Part shown: in pieces, positions 1 through 12,449 of the stretch | How the letters are laid out: each line of letters begins with the position of its first letter | Numbering within the stretch: position 1 is the first letter of the stretch | NCBI GenBank assembly: GCA_948567375.1 | Contig: OX419756.1 | Coordinates: 46,018,333-46,082,332, forward strand | DNA from: Lunularia cruciata | Taxonomy: Eukaryota; Streptophyta; Marchantiopsida; Lunulariales; Lunulariaceae | Length of the DNA stretch: 64,000 nt | Direction: 5' to 3' | Translations under genes and position numbers: made by a program | Notes under the pieces: generated by a model | Databases searched by the model: none | The model's input: only the letters and a program-made list of their open reading frames with translations | Told to the model about the DNA's origin: nothing

Positions 1-460
1 TAGAGGTAAACCCGTAATAACTTGACTGAACACGCATGTGACCCTATCGCCAGAACCCTCCTTTCTCGTAACTAATATTCTTACTATCAGGAAGGGTAGT
101 ACCGGGCAACCTAACTTGTCATCACAACACGCACTCCTAGTCTGCTGGTCATCACTTACAGCATTACCAAAGAGAAAAACATAGCACTCTTAGAAGGAAT
201 AATCTAAGCGCAATGCACGCACACCAATTCAAGCCAACTGGGCATACAAATAAGCATACAAGCACAAAGAGGATCCAATCACAAGAATACAATAACAACT
301 CTCTGTACTTTTTGTCAGAAAAGAGCTTCAAAGCTTTCTTGCTCTATCATCAAGCTCATTTTCAACCTGTACTCCAAGACTCCTCCCATATGTACTTCAG
401 ATCTCAACAAATTTCTACTCCATGTGGGGATTTTCTATGTCTTTTTGATGGGGATAACTC
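1..460. repeat. Degenerate LTR-like repeat fragment
   Basis: Positions about 80-300 resemble 8445-8690: both share blocks such as ATCACAACACGCACTC and TCCAATCACAAGAA in the same order and spacing. The second copy lies inside the candidate LTR next to a gag remnant, so this is probably a diverged, truncated copy of the same LTR. No coding potential is convincing here. Confidence 0.4.
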
Positions 461-2087
461 TGTGTAGCTCATATGAAAATAACTATTTTTTTATAACTTG
501 GATTTGAGTGTTCTAGGATTCAATACAAAGCCTATGAGATCAAATTTCCAATGATATAAAAAACACTTCAATCAGATCACTACAACTTGCTTGACAAGCT
601 CTCAAAGTTGGCTAGGTTTTTGCAACTTTCACCCTAATTTCAAATTCTTCTTTTTAGGATTTGCTCCTGGTTCTTAGCAAATTTTCCCCAGATTTCTGAT
701 TCAGAAATAAACTTGATTCTCACAAACACTCAGGCAACCTGAAACTCTCAATCATGGTCACAAGATAGGAGAATTGATATCCAATCAAGATGAAAGATAA
801 AATTGCTCTACCGAGCTTGACAGTATTTTCAGCAGAATGTTTTGCATTAGATCTCACTCTTCATAGATCTAGAACCACCCAAATTTTCTAGAATAGCTGG
901 TTGTATTCTTTTCTAAACTCCTGCAAATTTTGGTAGCCTAATTCAACCCTAGTCCCTAGATATGGAATAATTCTTGAGCTAGGCTAACTTGTGAGCTCTA
1001 GAGACCTAGGTACACTTGATCCAAGACTCTAATTTCTCTATTTAAAGAATTCACATGAAACCTTTGCACAGAGGTGCAAAACCTATCCACCAACAACTTT
1101 GGAAATTTTCATAAGAAAATTTGAACCACAACTTAGGGAGTGACCAAAACTCCAAACCTGGTCATTAGCTCTTCTCAAACACCTTATACCTCAAGAGCTT
1201 CAACTTCAATCAACCAGATCTGATTTGAGATTGATCCAAAACTAAAATTTATTATGCTCAATACTATAAGCACTTTGTCTACTCTGCAATCCCTTTGATA
1301 GATAGTGAAAATGTTGCAAGGACCTCTCTCCATGGCCTACTTTGTGCTCCTGGGTATGAATTTTACCCCCCTGATTCAATTGATCATATCCTTCCCATAA
1401 TCAGCTTAAATTATGTGATTTTTGTCTTCAAATTGTATCCTATTGTCTTCTCTTTCCAACTGTGGTCTCCTCTACTCCAATGGCCCCCCAAACTCCCTTG
1501 ATGGTCAAAAAACTACCGACTTTTCTCTTGGGACCCCAATCTCTTACACATTTGTCATTTAGTCTTTTTACTTTTTGACAAATGGACCCCACAACTCCAC
1601 CTTGAAGCTTATGAGAAAAATTTAAGCATTCCCCAACTATAGAAGCACATATATGGTCAAGTCCCAAACATGCTCATAAGTAAGCACCGGAAGGACAATT
1701 AGATCTAGATTTCCCATCACCATGAATACTGCCCCGAAATTTATCACCATCCAATCCCATAAGTCGTCGCGGTGTAAAATCTGAAACCTAATGAGAAAAG
1801 GATTTGGGAGTGGCAGATTGGGATCATGGGACATCTCATGCTCAAATGCTTCCTCCAATGCTCCAACACTCGCGCTCTGCTAGAACTCTCACTCCCAACA
1901 TCCTTCTCCTCTCGAGACTCTCCAAACTAGAACACACCCATCTCTCCACTCGCCCTCATCTTTATTCATTAGATCCCTCAAAAATGATAAGATTGTAACC
2001 CACATGGCCAATCACATACATGTATATAGATGGTTTACATGGCAACATCTCATCCATCGGATCTAGTATACAACCTACCCCACTAAC
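461..2087. other. Non-coding, AT-rich repeat debris
   Basis: I see no gene, RNA or intact mobile-element end in this stretch. Short open frames exist but resemble nothing I recognise and have no supporting context. It lies downstream (minus sense) of a reverse transcriptase remnant, so it may be the decayed 3' part of that element. Confidence 0.4.
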
Positions 2088-2760
2088 GTGGAAATAAACT
2101 ATGATAAGTCACTTTTTTATGGCCTACGCAAACCACAACACAACACCTTGAGGATCAATAGACCAGAATGTTGTCTTGGACTTATCCTCCTCCCTAATTG
2201 GCAATTGATGATATTTGGCTTGAAGATCCAAAGTACCAAAGACCTTTACATACCCAATTGCATCAAAAATCTCCTTTGGTGTAGGCATGGCATACCGATC
2301 AGCCTTGGTCTATTGGTTGATTGAACGGTAATCTCCACACATCTACCTATCTTTGTAGTTGCCATGCATATCCTTCTTGGTTGGCATCACTATTGTTGAT
2401 GCATACTCTCCATGTGAGATCTCCACCAAACCAGCCTCAAAAAGATCACTACTTTGGCTCTGAATCAATGTCCTCTCCATATCACTATATCAATAAGGAC
2501 GTCAAAAAGTTGGTGTATCACTAGTCAACTCAATCCGTATACCAAGTCCTTTCAGAGCACCCAAATCCTTCATATTGAAGGCAAAACAACTTGTGTGGCT
2601 CCTCAAGAACCTCCAAACCCTCCATCTTTCCTCTCCAATAAGCTTGGGTCCAAGATCTGGCTCCCAAGCATCCTCTATAACTATCATAGAAGTGGAAGAT
2701 ATATTGACTAGTTGCTGCACTGTGAGCCGGCCTGTCTCTCACTCAGGATGAACCTTTGAT
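2088..2760 (-). pseudogene. Ty3/gypsy reverse transcriptase remnant
   Basis: Reading the minus strand, the segment around 2380-2300 gives the conserved block before the RT catalytic centre (MHGNYKDR, then YRSINQ-like residues), and 2290-2120 gives RYAMPTPKEIFDAIG followed by LDLQAKYHQLPI, the typical LDLxxxYHQI motif of plant Ty3/gypsy RT. The frame shifts at least twice and is broken by stops, and the YxDD box is not recovered. Gag-like sequence in the same orientation lies at higher coordinates, so this could be the pol of the same old element. Family-level identification is solid; the element boundaries are not. Confidence 0.7.
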
Positions 2761-2871
2761 GGCTATTATGGTAGCGCACCATGGACTAAGAAGGCAAGGA
2801 ACCCCAACTCCATCATACTCCTCCAAGGCTAACACTCCAAGACTCAAGATATTGCTCACTAGAGAACTCAA

Positions 2872-3411
2872 TGTGAGAGAGATAGTTGCAAATCAAAGGA
2901 TGATGATTACCTCCTCACCCCTGGTTTATATACTTGTGAAATAGTTACGTACCAAAGTTACTAATTACCGTAATAACTCAAGTTACTAGACTAAAAGTCA
3001 AGTAAAGTCAAAAAGTAGAAAGGAATATCCATTCACATGGGCATATTCCCCTAAGCATGTGGTCTTATCTTGACCTAACCACTAAGTCAAGGATTCCTTC
3101 ACATGGGCTATTCTTGGACTAAAGAAGAATCCAAAAAAAAAAGCTTGTGGGCCCAAGAGTTCTCAACTCTTTCCTCAAAGCTAAACACCTAGGAATAATA
3201 CCAAGTCAACACTCTAAAATCCAAAATAGTGGTGCTCATCTTTTCTACTTCCTCTAAAGTAAGGTCCCCTCTATCTTAGCTATGACTAACTTTAGCTAAC
3301 CATGACTAATATAGAACCATCTTTTATCTCTATATAAATAATATCTCTTAAATACTTGTAATACCAAGCTAAATATCACAATACCACACACATGCACAAA
3401 TGGGTGTTACA
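2872..3411. repeat. Possible solo LTR
   Basis: A segment beginning TGTGAGAGAG and ending GTTACA separates two minus-strand retroelement remnants and has TATA-like stretches, including CTCTATATAAATAA near 3340. No matching target duplication was found at these ends, so the call rests on terminal TG...CA and position only. Confidence 0.25.
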
Positions 3412-3429
3412 GCACTAGGCCCTTGGGAG

Positions 3430-6400
3430 CAATAGTGTCATGCCTCCAACCACTAGAGGTCCGAACCTCTATGTGAAAAGTCCCGCCACTCTGGCTGCAA
3501 GCTCCACACGTCCTCTAGTTGCCTCCCAAGTGGACCAAGGGTGTAATCCAAGTAGCCCATGCTCACCTGGATGGACTCCAAGTAGACCACTCTCCCTAGT
3601 AGCTATTGGCTATGTCCCAAGAATACTATGTCTGCTCGGTCCGTTGCCCCCAGCATGTGCTTGAATCATCTTGATAGACACAGGGCTCACAAATGTTTGA
3701 GTGGTGATGCCTATCAAGTGCATCCTACGCTACTCTGCCAAGCCAAGGCTCATAATCCAGGTCACACAATTCAGGTCCATAGCCTGACTTAACACCTGAC
3801 GCCTAGATGCCTCTAACACTGTTAGAACAATGGTAATACTAGAGCAAAAACCCATCGCCCGATCTCTCTAATCGGTGTTGGGCTCTTCCAACTATTGTAA
3901 TTGTGAGTCCCAAACAAGTCTAGGTCCTCCCTCTCAAAAATCATGAGAGCCTAGGAAACTCACGAGTGTAGGAAATGCGGCTCTAGGCTGTCCAACTAGG
4001 TTCACCACTGCCATAGATGACCTATCAGCCACTACCACTGTTTGAGACTAACTCCCAACATCCAAGATATCATCAATAAGGATGTGGTCAAGTTGTTGAA
4101 TCCCATCATATGCACCTTGTAAAACCTCCTTGGGTAAGAGGTTCATCCACCAAAGACAAAAATAATGAGCCCGTGATCCTGCTCTAGCTGCATCCAACAA
4201 TATAGTAGGTCCCATCCAAGAATGGACCTGATGTGTACTCACCACCACTCTAGTGCTAGAATCACCCATCAAAGGAATGTTCTCCAAAAGGTAAGCTAGA
4301 GAAATGGACTAATGAACCTGTAGTATTTGTAACATCCTCCAAAACACACTAGAACAAGGATCCTAAAGACCCAAACCTTGGCCAACATGTGTATGTCCCT
4401 AACATGGCCATCCAAAATCACCAAATGAATAGGCCCATGTCTCTCCGATCATGCACCCCCAATAAGGAAATGTTTGCTGGTATGGTCTTCTAGTAACCTT
4501 TGACTGTTGACACTGGTAATGACACCTCCAAATACAGATATGCCAAGTGTGCCACATGATGTAGAGAGACTCGCCTAGCAATCTCATCTCTCTCTACATA
4601 CAACTACCTCTGTACTCATATACTTACCTGTAATACCGCAACTAGTCCGGTGCTAATCCCACCAAACAACTCCAATAGACATATCCCCTCTACTGGATAT
4701 TGCCAAGCAATGAGTGTGGTATCAAAGGTGTCAAAGTAATTGACTCTAGAGGCTCATTCTCACACTCATCTGCCAATGGTATAAAGGCTCCACTCTAAGC
4801 CTGTTGCACCAACTGATTTGCATGCTACTACAATGCCTCCTCTAAACTCCACAATGAAACATTCAAGGTGGATGGAACAATCCCACTTGTACTCCAAATC
4901 CGAGTGATCTCCTCTGGTACTGGAGTATCCTCTGCATGGGCATTCCATTCCAACAAGTCATTAGGCCAAGTAACTGCACCACTAAAAGCTAAAACTGATT
5001 TTGCCATGGTCTTGGATTGTAGTGAGCCAAGATTACCACTACTAAAGTGTACTAGTAGGCAACATACCCATCCCTCACCAAATTGCCAACTTGGTCTATA
5101 AGAGGCTGTCTCCTCTCAATAGTCAATGCTGAAACCATGGTGTATAACACTACTCTCCCAACTAGCACATCATATGACTCAGCTATTGTCGCAATAGCCT
5201 GAGCTCTAACCACAGAGCTATCAATCGGATGATCAGATTGAACTTGGACAAAAGCTCTCCACGTGTGATGTACTATGTCAAACCACCACCTAGGGATGTC
5301 TAGATTTGAAATGGACACCTCTCTACATTGGTCTTCCGTAACTCCAGACCAACTACTACATCCTTCCCCAACATAAGGGGCTACACACCAGAGTCTAACA
5401 AGACTCTTTGTGGTGTATAGACCTTCCCTGAAGGTCCTACCAAGCGGAAATCCCCCTTTGATTATCCAATAGGACAACATCAGGTGTGAACAGCGCTCTC
5501 TCAAAGGCCGGTCTAGCTGGCAACTCCTCTAGTCTAGCCATTGATGCCTGCCATAAACCACTGGTCACTGAATAGATCTCATGCTCCTCAACCAAGTCAG
5601 CTCTACTACCAACCACCTTTGCTCTAGTAGTAGGAACCGCATCATCCCTACTCTCATAAAGCATGGCAGCCAACCAAAACATTGGGGTTGAGTCAACTCC
5701 CAATGTAAACATGCCACTAGCTGAAAACAAAAGGCACCGCATAATCAGCTGAGCCGCCCCCAACATCATGCTAGACTTAGTTTGTGTAGTAGCAGGTGGC
5801 TGACTAGCAAGTAGTTGATCATGCACTCTATCACCACCTACCACACTTGCACTAGGACATCTAGGAGCCATGGATGTCGTCTGCAATGCCTCAATAGTGT
5901 GAAAGACTAGGGAAGTCTGACCTATCTCCCAACCTCTCTTCTCTATAGGTCCAACTCCACTGATGCTCTTCTAGGCTCTGGAGCACGTACTGCACTCCTA
6001 GTCATTGCTGCAGATGCATCCACTTGAGCTGCTCCACACACGAAGTCCAAAGCATCTCTATCACCAACATATGAGGTGGAAGCCTCAACACCAAAATCTG
6101 ACCTCCTATGAGAGATAGCCATACTAGCCAATCTTTGCTCCAATTGCTCAATCCGAGTAGCCATAGCTGTATTGGAAGTAAGGGCAGGTACTACACTCCT
6201 ACTATGTGTAGATCCTCTACCACCTCGTCCTCCATGAACTGGAGCTCCTCTACTACCTACCATAGTAGCCCTACCACTCCATAACTTCGGGTGTAGGTCA
6301 TAGCACTGGTCACTAGTGTGACCAAATCTATGGCAATGCTCACACTGCCTCTATGTTGGCTATGAATCACCCAAGGTATCAGGTCTACTGCCTTGAGTAC

Positions 6401-6613
6401 ACTCTCTCCGATGGTGAGGTCCACCACAAGTCTAACAAGCAACACCACTACTCATTGGCTGCTGCTGATCCAAAAATGAAGGTAAAGGTCTAACTCCACT
6501 AGGCACTCCACTCACTGCATAGGATCTAGGCTGTCCATCCTATCCTTGAAAACCAACTGGGTGTGGTGTTTTCTACTGCACTCTAGAAGAAGTAACAACT
6601 ATGGATGAGGTCT
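3430..6613 (-). pseudogene. Retroelement gag-like region with CCHC zinc knuckle (3' part)
   Basis: The minus strand encodes a broken protein. Near 6340-6300 it reads QCEHCHRFGHTSDQC, a perfect CX2CX4HX4C zinc knuckle as found in retroelement Gag nucleocapsids, followed in the same frame by a Gly/Arg-rich and Ala-rich segment (6263-5943). Further open segments at 5886-5437 and 5504-5052 continue in the same direction but match no domain I recognise. The N-terminal half of this Gag lies at 8210-7351, and the two halves are separated by a solo LTR (6614-7350) flanked by near-identical 5-mers. The long unrecognised stretch down to 3430 has no visible protease or RT. Frameshifts and stops make it a pseudogene. 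Confidence 0.6.
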
Positions 6614-7350
6614 TGTAATACCAAGAGCTAGCCATATGATCTAGATGTGAAATTTGGTTTGGTAACATCTAGAATGATGTTATACATGATGGTCAAAATA
6701 GATCAGATAGAAGTATCACCAAAAGAGTACTTCTACTAATAGAGTAGACACCAAAATAGACTTGAGAACCTTAGAACCAATAGCTAGACATATGATTTAA
6801 ACGTGAGAATTGGTTTGGTAACATCTGGAAGGATGTTACACATGATAGACTAAACAGATCAGAAAAAGGTGTCACCAAAAAGGGACTTCTACTAATAGAG
6901 TAGGAACCAAAATATGCCTGAAATCTTTGAAGGCAATTTCGGAGGCCTAAACGGATGAATTAGGCCTAAAAAATGTCCATATTACCCCCTAATGGAGAAA
7001 AGTCTGGCCTTCCCTCCCCTCTGGTTTGTCTCATTGAGAGCTTTCCAATGGTACCTTACTCATGTGATTCTAAGACTCCTATAGGAAGATTCCCTAAAAG
7101 ATTCCCTTTGGTCAAAGCTTGTTTGACCAACCAGATAGGACCTAGACCAACATGTCACCCACCCAGGTAAGTAATCCAAGGGTGGAGCTTGCTGACATGT
7201 CACCTATCTGTGTGCCTAATCCTATGGTGGAGCTTCCTTGGAAGAGATCCTCTTTGTCTATATAATAAAGAGAAGGTGTTCCTTTGGGGCATCGAATGTT
7301 GAGTGTGTAATTTGTGTTTCTCTCTCTTCTCTTGTCCTTGGAGTATTACA
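6614..7350 (+). repeat. Solo LTR, family B (copy B1)
   Basis: Starts TGTAATACCA and ends GTATTACA, matching the 3' LTR of the chromovirus at 21952-22536 along its length, including the TATATAATAAAG promoter box near 7258. The 5-mers outside the ends are GGTCT and AGTCT, a target duplication with one mismatch. No primer-binding site or polypurine tract adjoins it, so it is solo. The first part of the LTR (about 6624-6720) is repeated at about 6780-6880, a duplication shared with copy B3 (36429-37191). It interrupts a gag-like frame. Confidence 0.85.
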
Positions 7351-8210
7351 AGTCTCCTTACCAAATCCAAATTTTACCACTCTCTCCTCCACCATGTTGA
7401 GCTCAATACGCTCAACCAAACCAAAGACTATTGCCAAAGTAGGCAAAGTAGCCGGTAACAAGTAGCATCACAAACTCTACATTGCAACTTGCTATCCAGT
7501 ATCCCATATCAAAATTGGACTGCTTGGGCCTTAGTAACTCCCTAAGTGAAACTTATCAGCTGCCTCATTTGAGTGTATGCCTTGCGTATGCTCTCTCCAA
7601 CCTTCCATTGGAACTCCTGCAAGCTCCTCAACTTGTTAGTCCGCACTCCCCGGTAGTTTTGCCTCAAACACTAGAAGAACTCCACCATGGGGTTAAACCC
7701 CGGTACCACACCACCTCTTGCAGTGGTACCTCCACTTGTAGTAGCACTATCTCCAACTAGTGCACCTCCACTAGCTCCACCAACACTACTCGAGCCAGAA
7801 CTCATAGGTACAGTCAATCTACTCTTAGCCATCAAACCTGAAGTGATAGAGAAATAGTTCGGAGACCAATATTGTCTCCATAACTCAATCTCCTCCAAAT
7901 GAGCTCTCCTAAACTCATGGTAGTCATCCATCAGTGGACCCTCTAGATGCTAAAACAACCCCTTCCATGCCATGAAAGGTGTAAACAAAGTCGGGTTCTG
8001 CATCTGTTGTAGATCACACAAACTATCAAACTCCTTGATGAAGTCATCCAACTCAATGGTACCCACTATACCAAAGTAATGCCTAGGGCTTTTGGAGGCC
8101 CCATAGATCTCATCCATGTCCCACAACAACGGTACGGACACACTAAGTGCACTCTCAACTGAATCGGCTCTTATGTCAAACTCCAAATTAGAGTCAATCT
8201 CCTCCCTCAT
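7351..8210 (-). pseudogene. Retroelement gag remnant (N-terminal half)
   Basis: Minus-strand translation starting at the ATG at 8210 gives an acidic N-terminus, the segment TLFTPFMAWKGLF, one in-frame stop near 7955, then the segment with residues EEIELWRQYW, a Ser/Gly-rich linker, and finally FNPMVEFF...QEFQWKVGES...YTQMRQL, which has the pattern of the Retrotrans_gag core. A tRNA-iMet type PBS lies 18 bases upstream of the start. The reading continues beyond the family B solo LTR toward the zinc knuckle at 6340. The Gag assignment is by pattern and context; no close family member was identified. Confidence 0.6.
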
Positions 8211-8227
8211 TGGGCCTAAGATACAAG

Positions 8228-8236
8228 CTGATACCA
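8228..8236 (-). other. Primer-binding site (tRNA-iMet type)
   Basis: The minus strand reads TGGTATCAG, the 3' complement of plant initiator tRNA-Met used by many Ty3/gypsy elements. It lies two bases inside a candidate LTR end (TGCCACTCC at 8239) and just upstream of the gag start. Confidence 0.65.
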
Positions 8237-8238
8237 AG

Positions 8239-10011
8239 TGCCACTCCAAGTAAACCCACTCCATATTGTAGGGCTAACTCCTCTAGGATCCCCAACAAAC
8301 TCTATTGTGACAAAATGACCGCAACTGCAACCACAAACCAAAACCACAAACTGCCACTGCAAGTCGCAACCGCAAGTACCCCACCAAGTGCCAATACACA
8401 TGGAACACCACCCACTGATGTAACTCTAATAAAGATAACTACACTAGGGGAAGGGCAACCTATAACCTGCCATCACAACACGCACTCTCACAATTTGTAG
8501 GTCACCACTTCTTGCCTCATTGGAGAGAAACAAAGGTAGTTTGATTGGTCATCACTCTAGCCTCACTACCAAGAGCACACCAAAGCACCAACGCTCAAAA
8601 GTCAGGGCACCTCACACAAACATGGTGCACAAATAGGAAGTCTAGAATGGAGAGGGTCCAATCACAAGAAATCTAAACTAAAACTTCCATCTTATAAAAC
8701 AACACGGGACTAAATCTGCCACCAGTTGGCATTTGATATAAGAGAAGTTTGTATCTAAGTCCTAAGCTATCAAGATCACCAAGAATGGGATCAAACTACC
8801 TCTCTTAGCCAAAGCTACAAGTGTATAGATAATAGTGGCACAATCACTAGGACAACAAGTGAAGGTAGACCAGTTGGCTAGGGCACCAGTCTAGGAACAA
8901 GAGATCTAAGGGTCAAACACTGTTGCGTACAATCTAGCAGGATGGGCAGATTTTGCCAACTCTAAACTAGCTAGCTTCACACCGGCAAGCTAGCTTGTTG
9001 GCCCTTTGTAGCCTCTCATAGCCCACAGCCCTATGCTTCAAAACGCCCAAATGAGGCCTTTCTTCTTGCCACTTTGAACCTCCTCCAAAATTTGGTAAAA
9101 CTCCTCCAAGTTGGCAAAACTCCTCCAAATCTGGCCAAAATTTGACATAAATTCTAGCAAAATCTGACATAAACCCTAAATTTGGCTGACCGCCAAATCC
9201 CTCGCTAACTTGTCACTTGAGCAAAATTGAAAACATGAGTTTCTCCAAATCACAAATTCACAAGAATAGCTTCCCAACTCCATCTTCATTTTTACTGTCT
9301 GAGCCCAACTCACAACAAATTGGTCTTGCCTTCACCTCCTAAGCTCAAAATCACAACCATTGCTCAAAAATTGCTTCTTCTATGCTCAAAAATTGGCCAG
9401 CGCTTCCGCACACTATCCACCTTACAGCCAAATCTACATCAAGCAATATGCTTCTACACACCAAGGAAAAAACTAAACTTCAATCGAACTACCAACAATC
9501 CATTGAGCTTGGAGATACCACCAACACTCAAAGTTCTTGCACCCGATTTCCCCTTGATTTCACTTCTTTGATGTAATAAGATAGTTTACATTTCTCAAAT
9601 ACATTCAACTCAGATCAGTGCTTGATCTGTCACTCTATAAACTACCAGCAATTGGGTATTGATTACAGTCAAGCCACACCCACTCTAACTAAGAGAATCC
9701 AAGTAATGCTCACCGGCCTCTGTCCACCATAGCCAAGAACTTGAAGGCTCAACATTAGAGAGGTGAGCTATCTAGATTTGCCCTTCAAAAGTATACTTCT
9801 TGGACTCAAGCTAGGTCTTAAACCCTAATGGTCCCACTAACGGCACACTTGATGTGCAAATAGTGCAAAGTGATGGTGGGCCCCACCGTGAAGTCAGTAC
9901 CCCAAACATGAAAACTTACCGTCACAAGGTAATCTTTGAGAAACTGCTAAAATAACTCTAACTACTATCATTGGAACTCCAATGTTTGAGCAATCTAGAT
10001 GCGACACTACA
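8239..10011 (-). repeat. Candidate 5' LTR of the gag remnant element
   Basis: The inner end is set by the adjacent PBS and a terminal TG (8239). The outer end is placed at 10011 (CACTACA) because the minus-strand gag of a different element begins immediately after it, as if interrupted by this insertion. Part of it (8445-8690) recurs near the window start. No second LTR with both ends is present, so the outer boundary is inferred. Confidence 0.45.
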
Positions 10012-11060
10012 AATGGCATGACTTGCTCTCAACCACATCTATAGATGTTATCCCCTTACCTTTGTTTGGATTAGGAGCCACTTGGGTTTCACTACCTCCT
10101 TCTTTCCTTCTATTGGCTCCCTCATAACCCCTTCCTCCATGGTAAGTGGAATTTGGGCAAATCCTTTGGATATGGCCTCTTCCTCCATAACCAAAACAAT
10201 TTCTCTCATTGAAATTGTTGATTGGTTGGCCTTCTCTATATGGATAACTTCCATAACTCCTAGGCCCTCTTCCCATATTTTGATCCACCTCTCTCTTCTC
10301 CCATAGTTACATCACATTGATCTTGAGATCTATAAGTTGTTCTGTGATGGTTTGAAGTGGATCCTTTGGTAGAGGTGCAAGAATTGGAGCAACTACTACT
10401 TGTGGTGCAACCCTTACCAAAGTATCAGAAGTTCCACCATACTTGTAACCTTGAGGAGGATGCACAACCTCCTTCACCACCAAATCACTCTCATCTCCTT
10501 CCAAACTCTCCTCCATACAAATTGCAATCTTGATAGCTTCAACCTTGGAAGAAGGTTTCTCATATCTCACCTTGCTTCTAATTTGTGGTCTCAACCCTCC
10601 CACAAAATTCTTGGTGACCATGGCTCCTATGCCAATCATAGTAGTCTCCATGTCATCCTCACCCTTCCTCAACACTATGCAAAATTTGGACTCTAACTTT
10701 TCCACTCTTTCCACATAGAATCTCACTTTCTCTCCATCTCCTTATTTGAGAAAGGTAATCTCACTCATCAATCTCTCATAACTCTCATCTGGAAGAAATT
10801 TCTCAATGAGTGCTAAAGTCAAAGTCTCCCAAGACTCTTCTTCCTCATCTCTCCACTCTCTCATTTGGTATTCTGACTCATACCATGTAAGTGTTGCATC
10901 TTCAAAGAAATCTGGTAATAATGAGGCCCACTCATTTTTTTCTCCTCTCATTGTTCCCTATGCAAGCTCTCTTGAAGTCTCTCACAAAGACCTCCACATC
11001 TTCTCCATCCTTGCCAAAGAAAACCGGAAGTTTCCTCATCTTAACCACTCACTATCTTTC
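10012..11060 (-). pseudogene. Ty3/gypsy gag pseudogene with decayed zinc knuckle
   Basis: Minus-strand frames give, in order, MRKLPVFFGKDGEDVEVFVR (about 11050-10990), WASLLPDFFEDATLTWYES with SWETLTLALIEKFLP (10951-10742), a charged helical segment (10726-10307) and a C-terminal FGYGGRGHIQRIC block near 10190. This is the usual Retrotrans_gag layout: a Trp-containing core followed by a CCHC knuckle. In the knuckle the second Cys is Tyr, so metal binding should be lost. At least one stop or frameshift separates the segments. It abuts the candidate LTR ending at 10011, and its protease and pol are absent. Confidence 0.7.
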
Positions 11061-11704
11061 TTTTTTCTCAATTTTTTTATTCACTCTATAATTAATAGAG
11101 TATGTACACGACTAACACCATCTAAGAGTAATCCATCCTAAGGAATACAAAAGGTTCAGGTTGCTCCAAGATTCTTATAGCAACATCAAATCCTAGAGTG
11201 CATATTAATTGAACCCTCATGGATAGTTTATCCATAAGTTAAAAGATTATCTCCCTCACCAATCTTGAGAACTAGCTGATAAAGTTGGTAGTATTTTTGT
11301 AGCTGAACTAAGACTCTCTCCAAAATCCTTCACCAAAGTTTCCAAAAGTGCTTTTACTCCACTACACTCATGTCCTTTTGGAAGTCCTTCCACTCCATAA
11401 ACCCACACAACTCCTGGATCTTAGATCTTCTCCCTCTACATCTTGGTGAAGAAGGTCCAACATGCAAACCCAAGTCAAGTAAGCCTCTCCTTTTGCTCAA
11501 TCTCTTGCTCTCAAAAGTCAATGGATATGAACTTGCCTTATGTTCCTTTTCTCTATATAAAAGCACTTAGACTCACTCTTTCCTCCAAGTGGTGTAGGTT
11601 TTTGGATCCTCTCAACACTCTCTTCAAATTCTATTCTAAACTCTCTTCTCCTCAAATCCACCTTGACAATCACCTCAAACCCTAGGGTACCTGCATAGCC
11701 TCAA
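11061..11704. other. Non-coding stretch between retroelements
   Basis: Nothing convincing: probably leader sequence of the gag pseudogene at lower coordinates. The family A element inserted at its right end. Confidence 0.35.
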
Positions 11705-12078
11705 TGTAAAAGACCAAATCCGAGGAGAGAAATAAGAGAATGGAAACTCACATTGGGACACTTGAATGAGGGAAAACTCTGAATGCCTAGCATGAGCTTT
11801 GGCCTTGGTATTTATAAGTAGCATACAAGGCCCTTGAGAAGCTTCTCAACAAGCTTCCTCAAGCCGCTTTCTTAGAGTGCAAGCCAAGTTAACTAGGAAG
11901 CTTCTCAAGAAGCTTCCTTCTAGAAGCCGCCTACTTGGCGTGCAAGCTAAGCTAGTTGGAAGTTCTAGAAGCTTTCCAAGAAGCTTCCTAGATGCTTTTG
12001 GAATATTGTAGGCTAATTTGTCTTATGTGCTACTTTGTGAGCCCGACTAACTTTGTCGCTAAACTCCATATTGTTACA
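11705..12078 (-). repeat. 3' LTR of family A element
   Basis: Runs TGTAAAAGAC to TTGTTACA on the plus strand. It matches 16916-17340 but lacks an internal segment. It contains several GAAnnTTC inverted units and the minus-strand TATA box equivalent. The polypurine tract lies directly outside it at 12083-12100. Confidence 0.92.
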
Positions 12079-12082
12079 TATT

Positions 12083-12100
12083 CCCCCCCCCCCCCCCCCC
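12083..12100 (-). other. Polypurine tract, G18
   Basis: Eighteen consecutive C on the plus strand, i.e. G18 on the element strand, then AATA and the LTR. Its position immediately upstream of the 3' LTR is that of the plus-strand primer of LTR retrotransposons. Related copies at 62465 and 63979 have an ordinary mixed tract, so the homopolymer is peculiar to this copy. Confidence 0.7.
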
Positions 12101-12449
12101 GCTAGTTGGTGATGTCCTCGTTGCTAGTGGAACTTCAAATTCTTGGATGGCCATTTGTGCAATCTGGAGGTGAGAAAGAGGTTCCCATGTGGCATCATGA
12201 AGGAGATACCCTTTCCAAAGGACCTTGTACTACGTATGTTGGCAATGGCCTTGTTGAATATGGTGATGCATGAGGATACAATCAACTTTGTACTCCTCAT
12301 GATCATTGATAGGGACAGGAAGAGGGGAAGGTTGGACTCAAGAGGAAAAGGAAGAGGGGTTAGGAACAAAGGCTTTCAACTTGGAAACATGAAAGACCAG
12401 ATGGATACGCATATGACAAGGCAAGGCAAGTCGATAAGCAACAAGAGAG

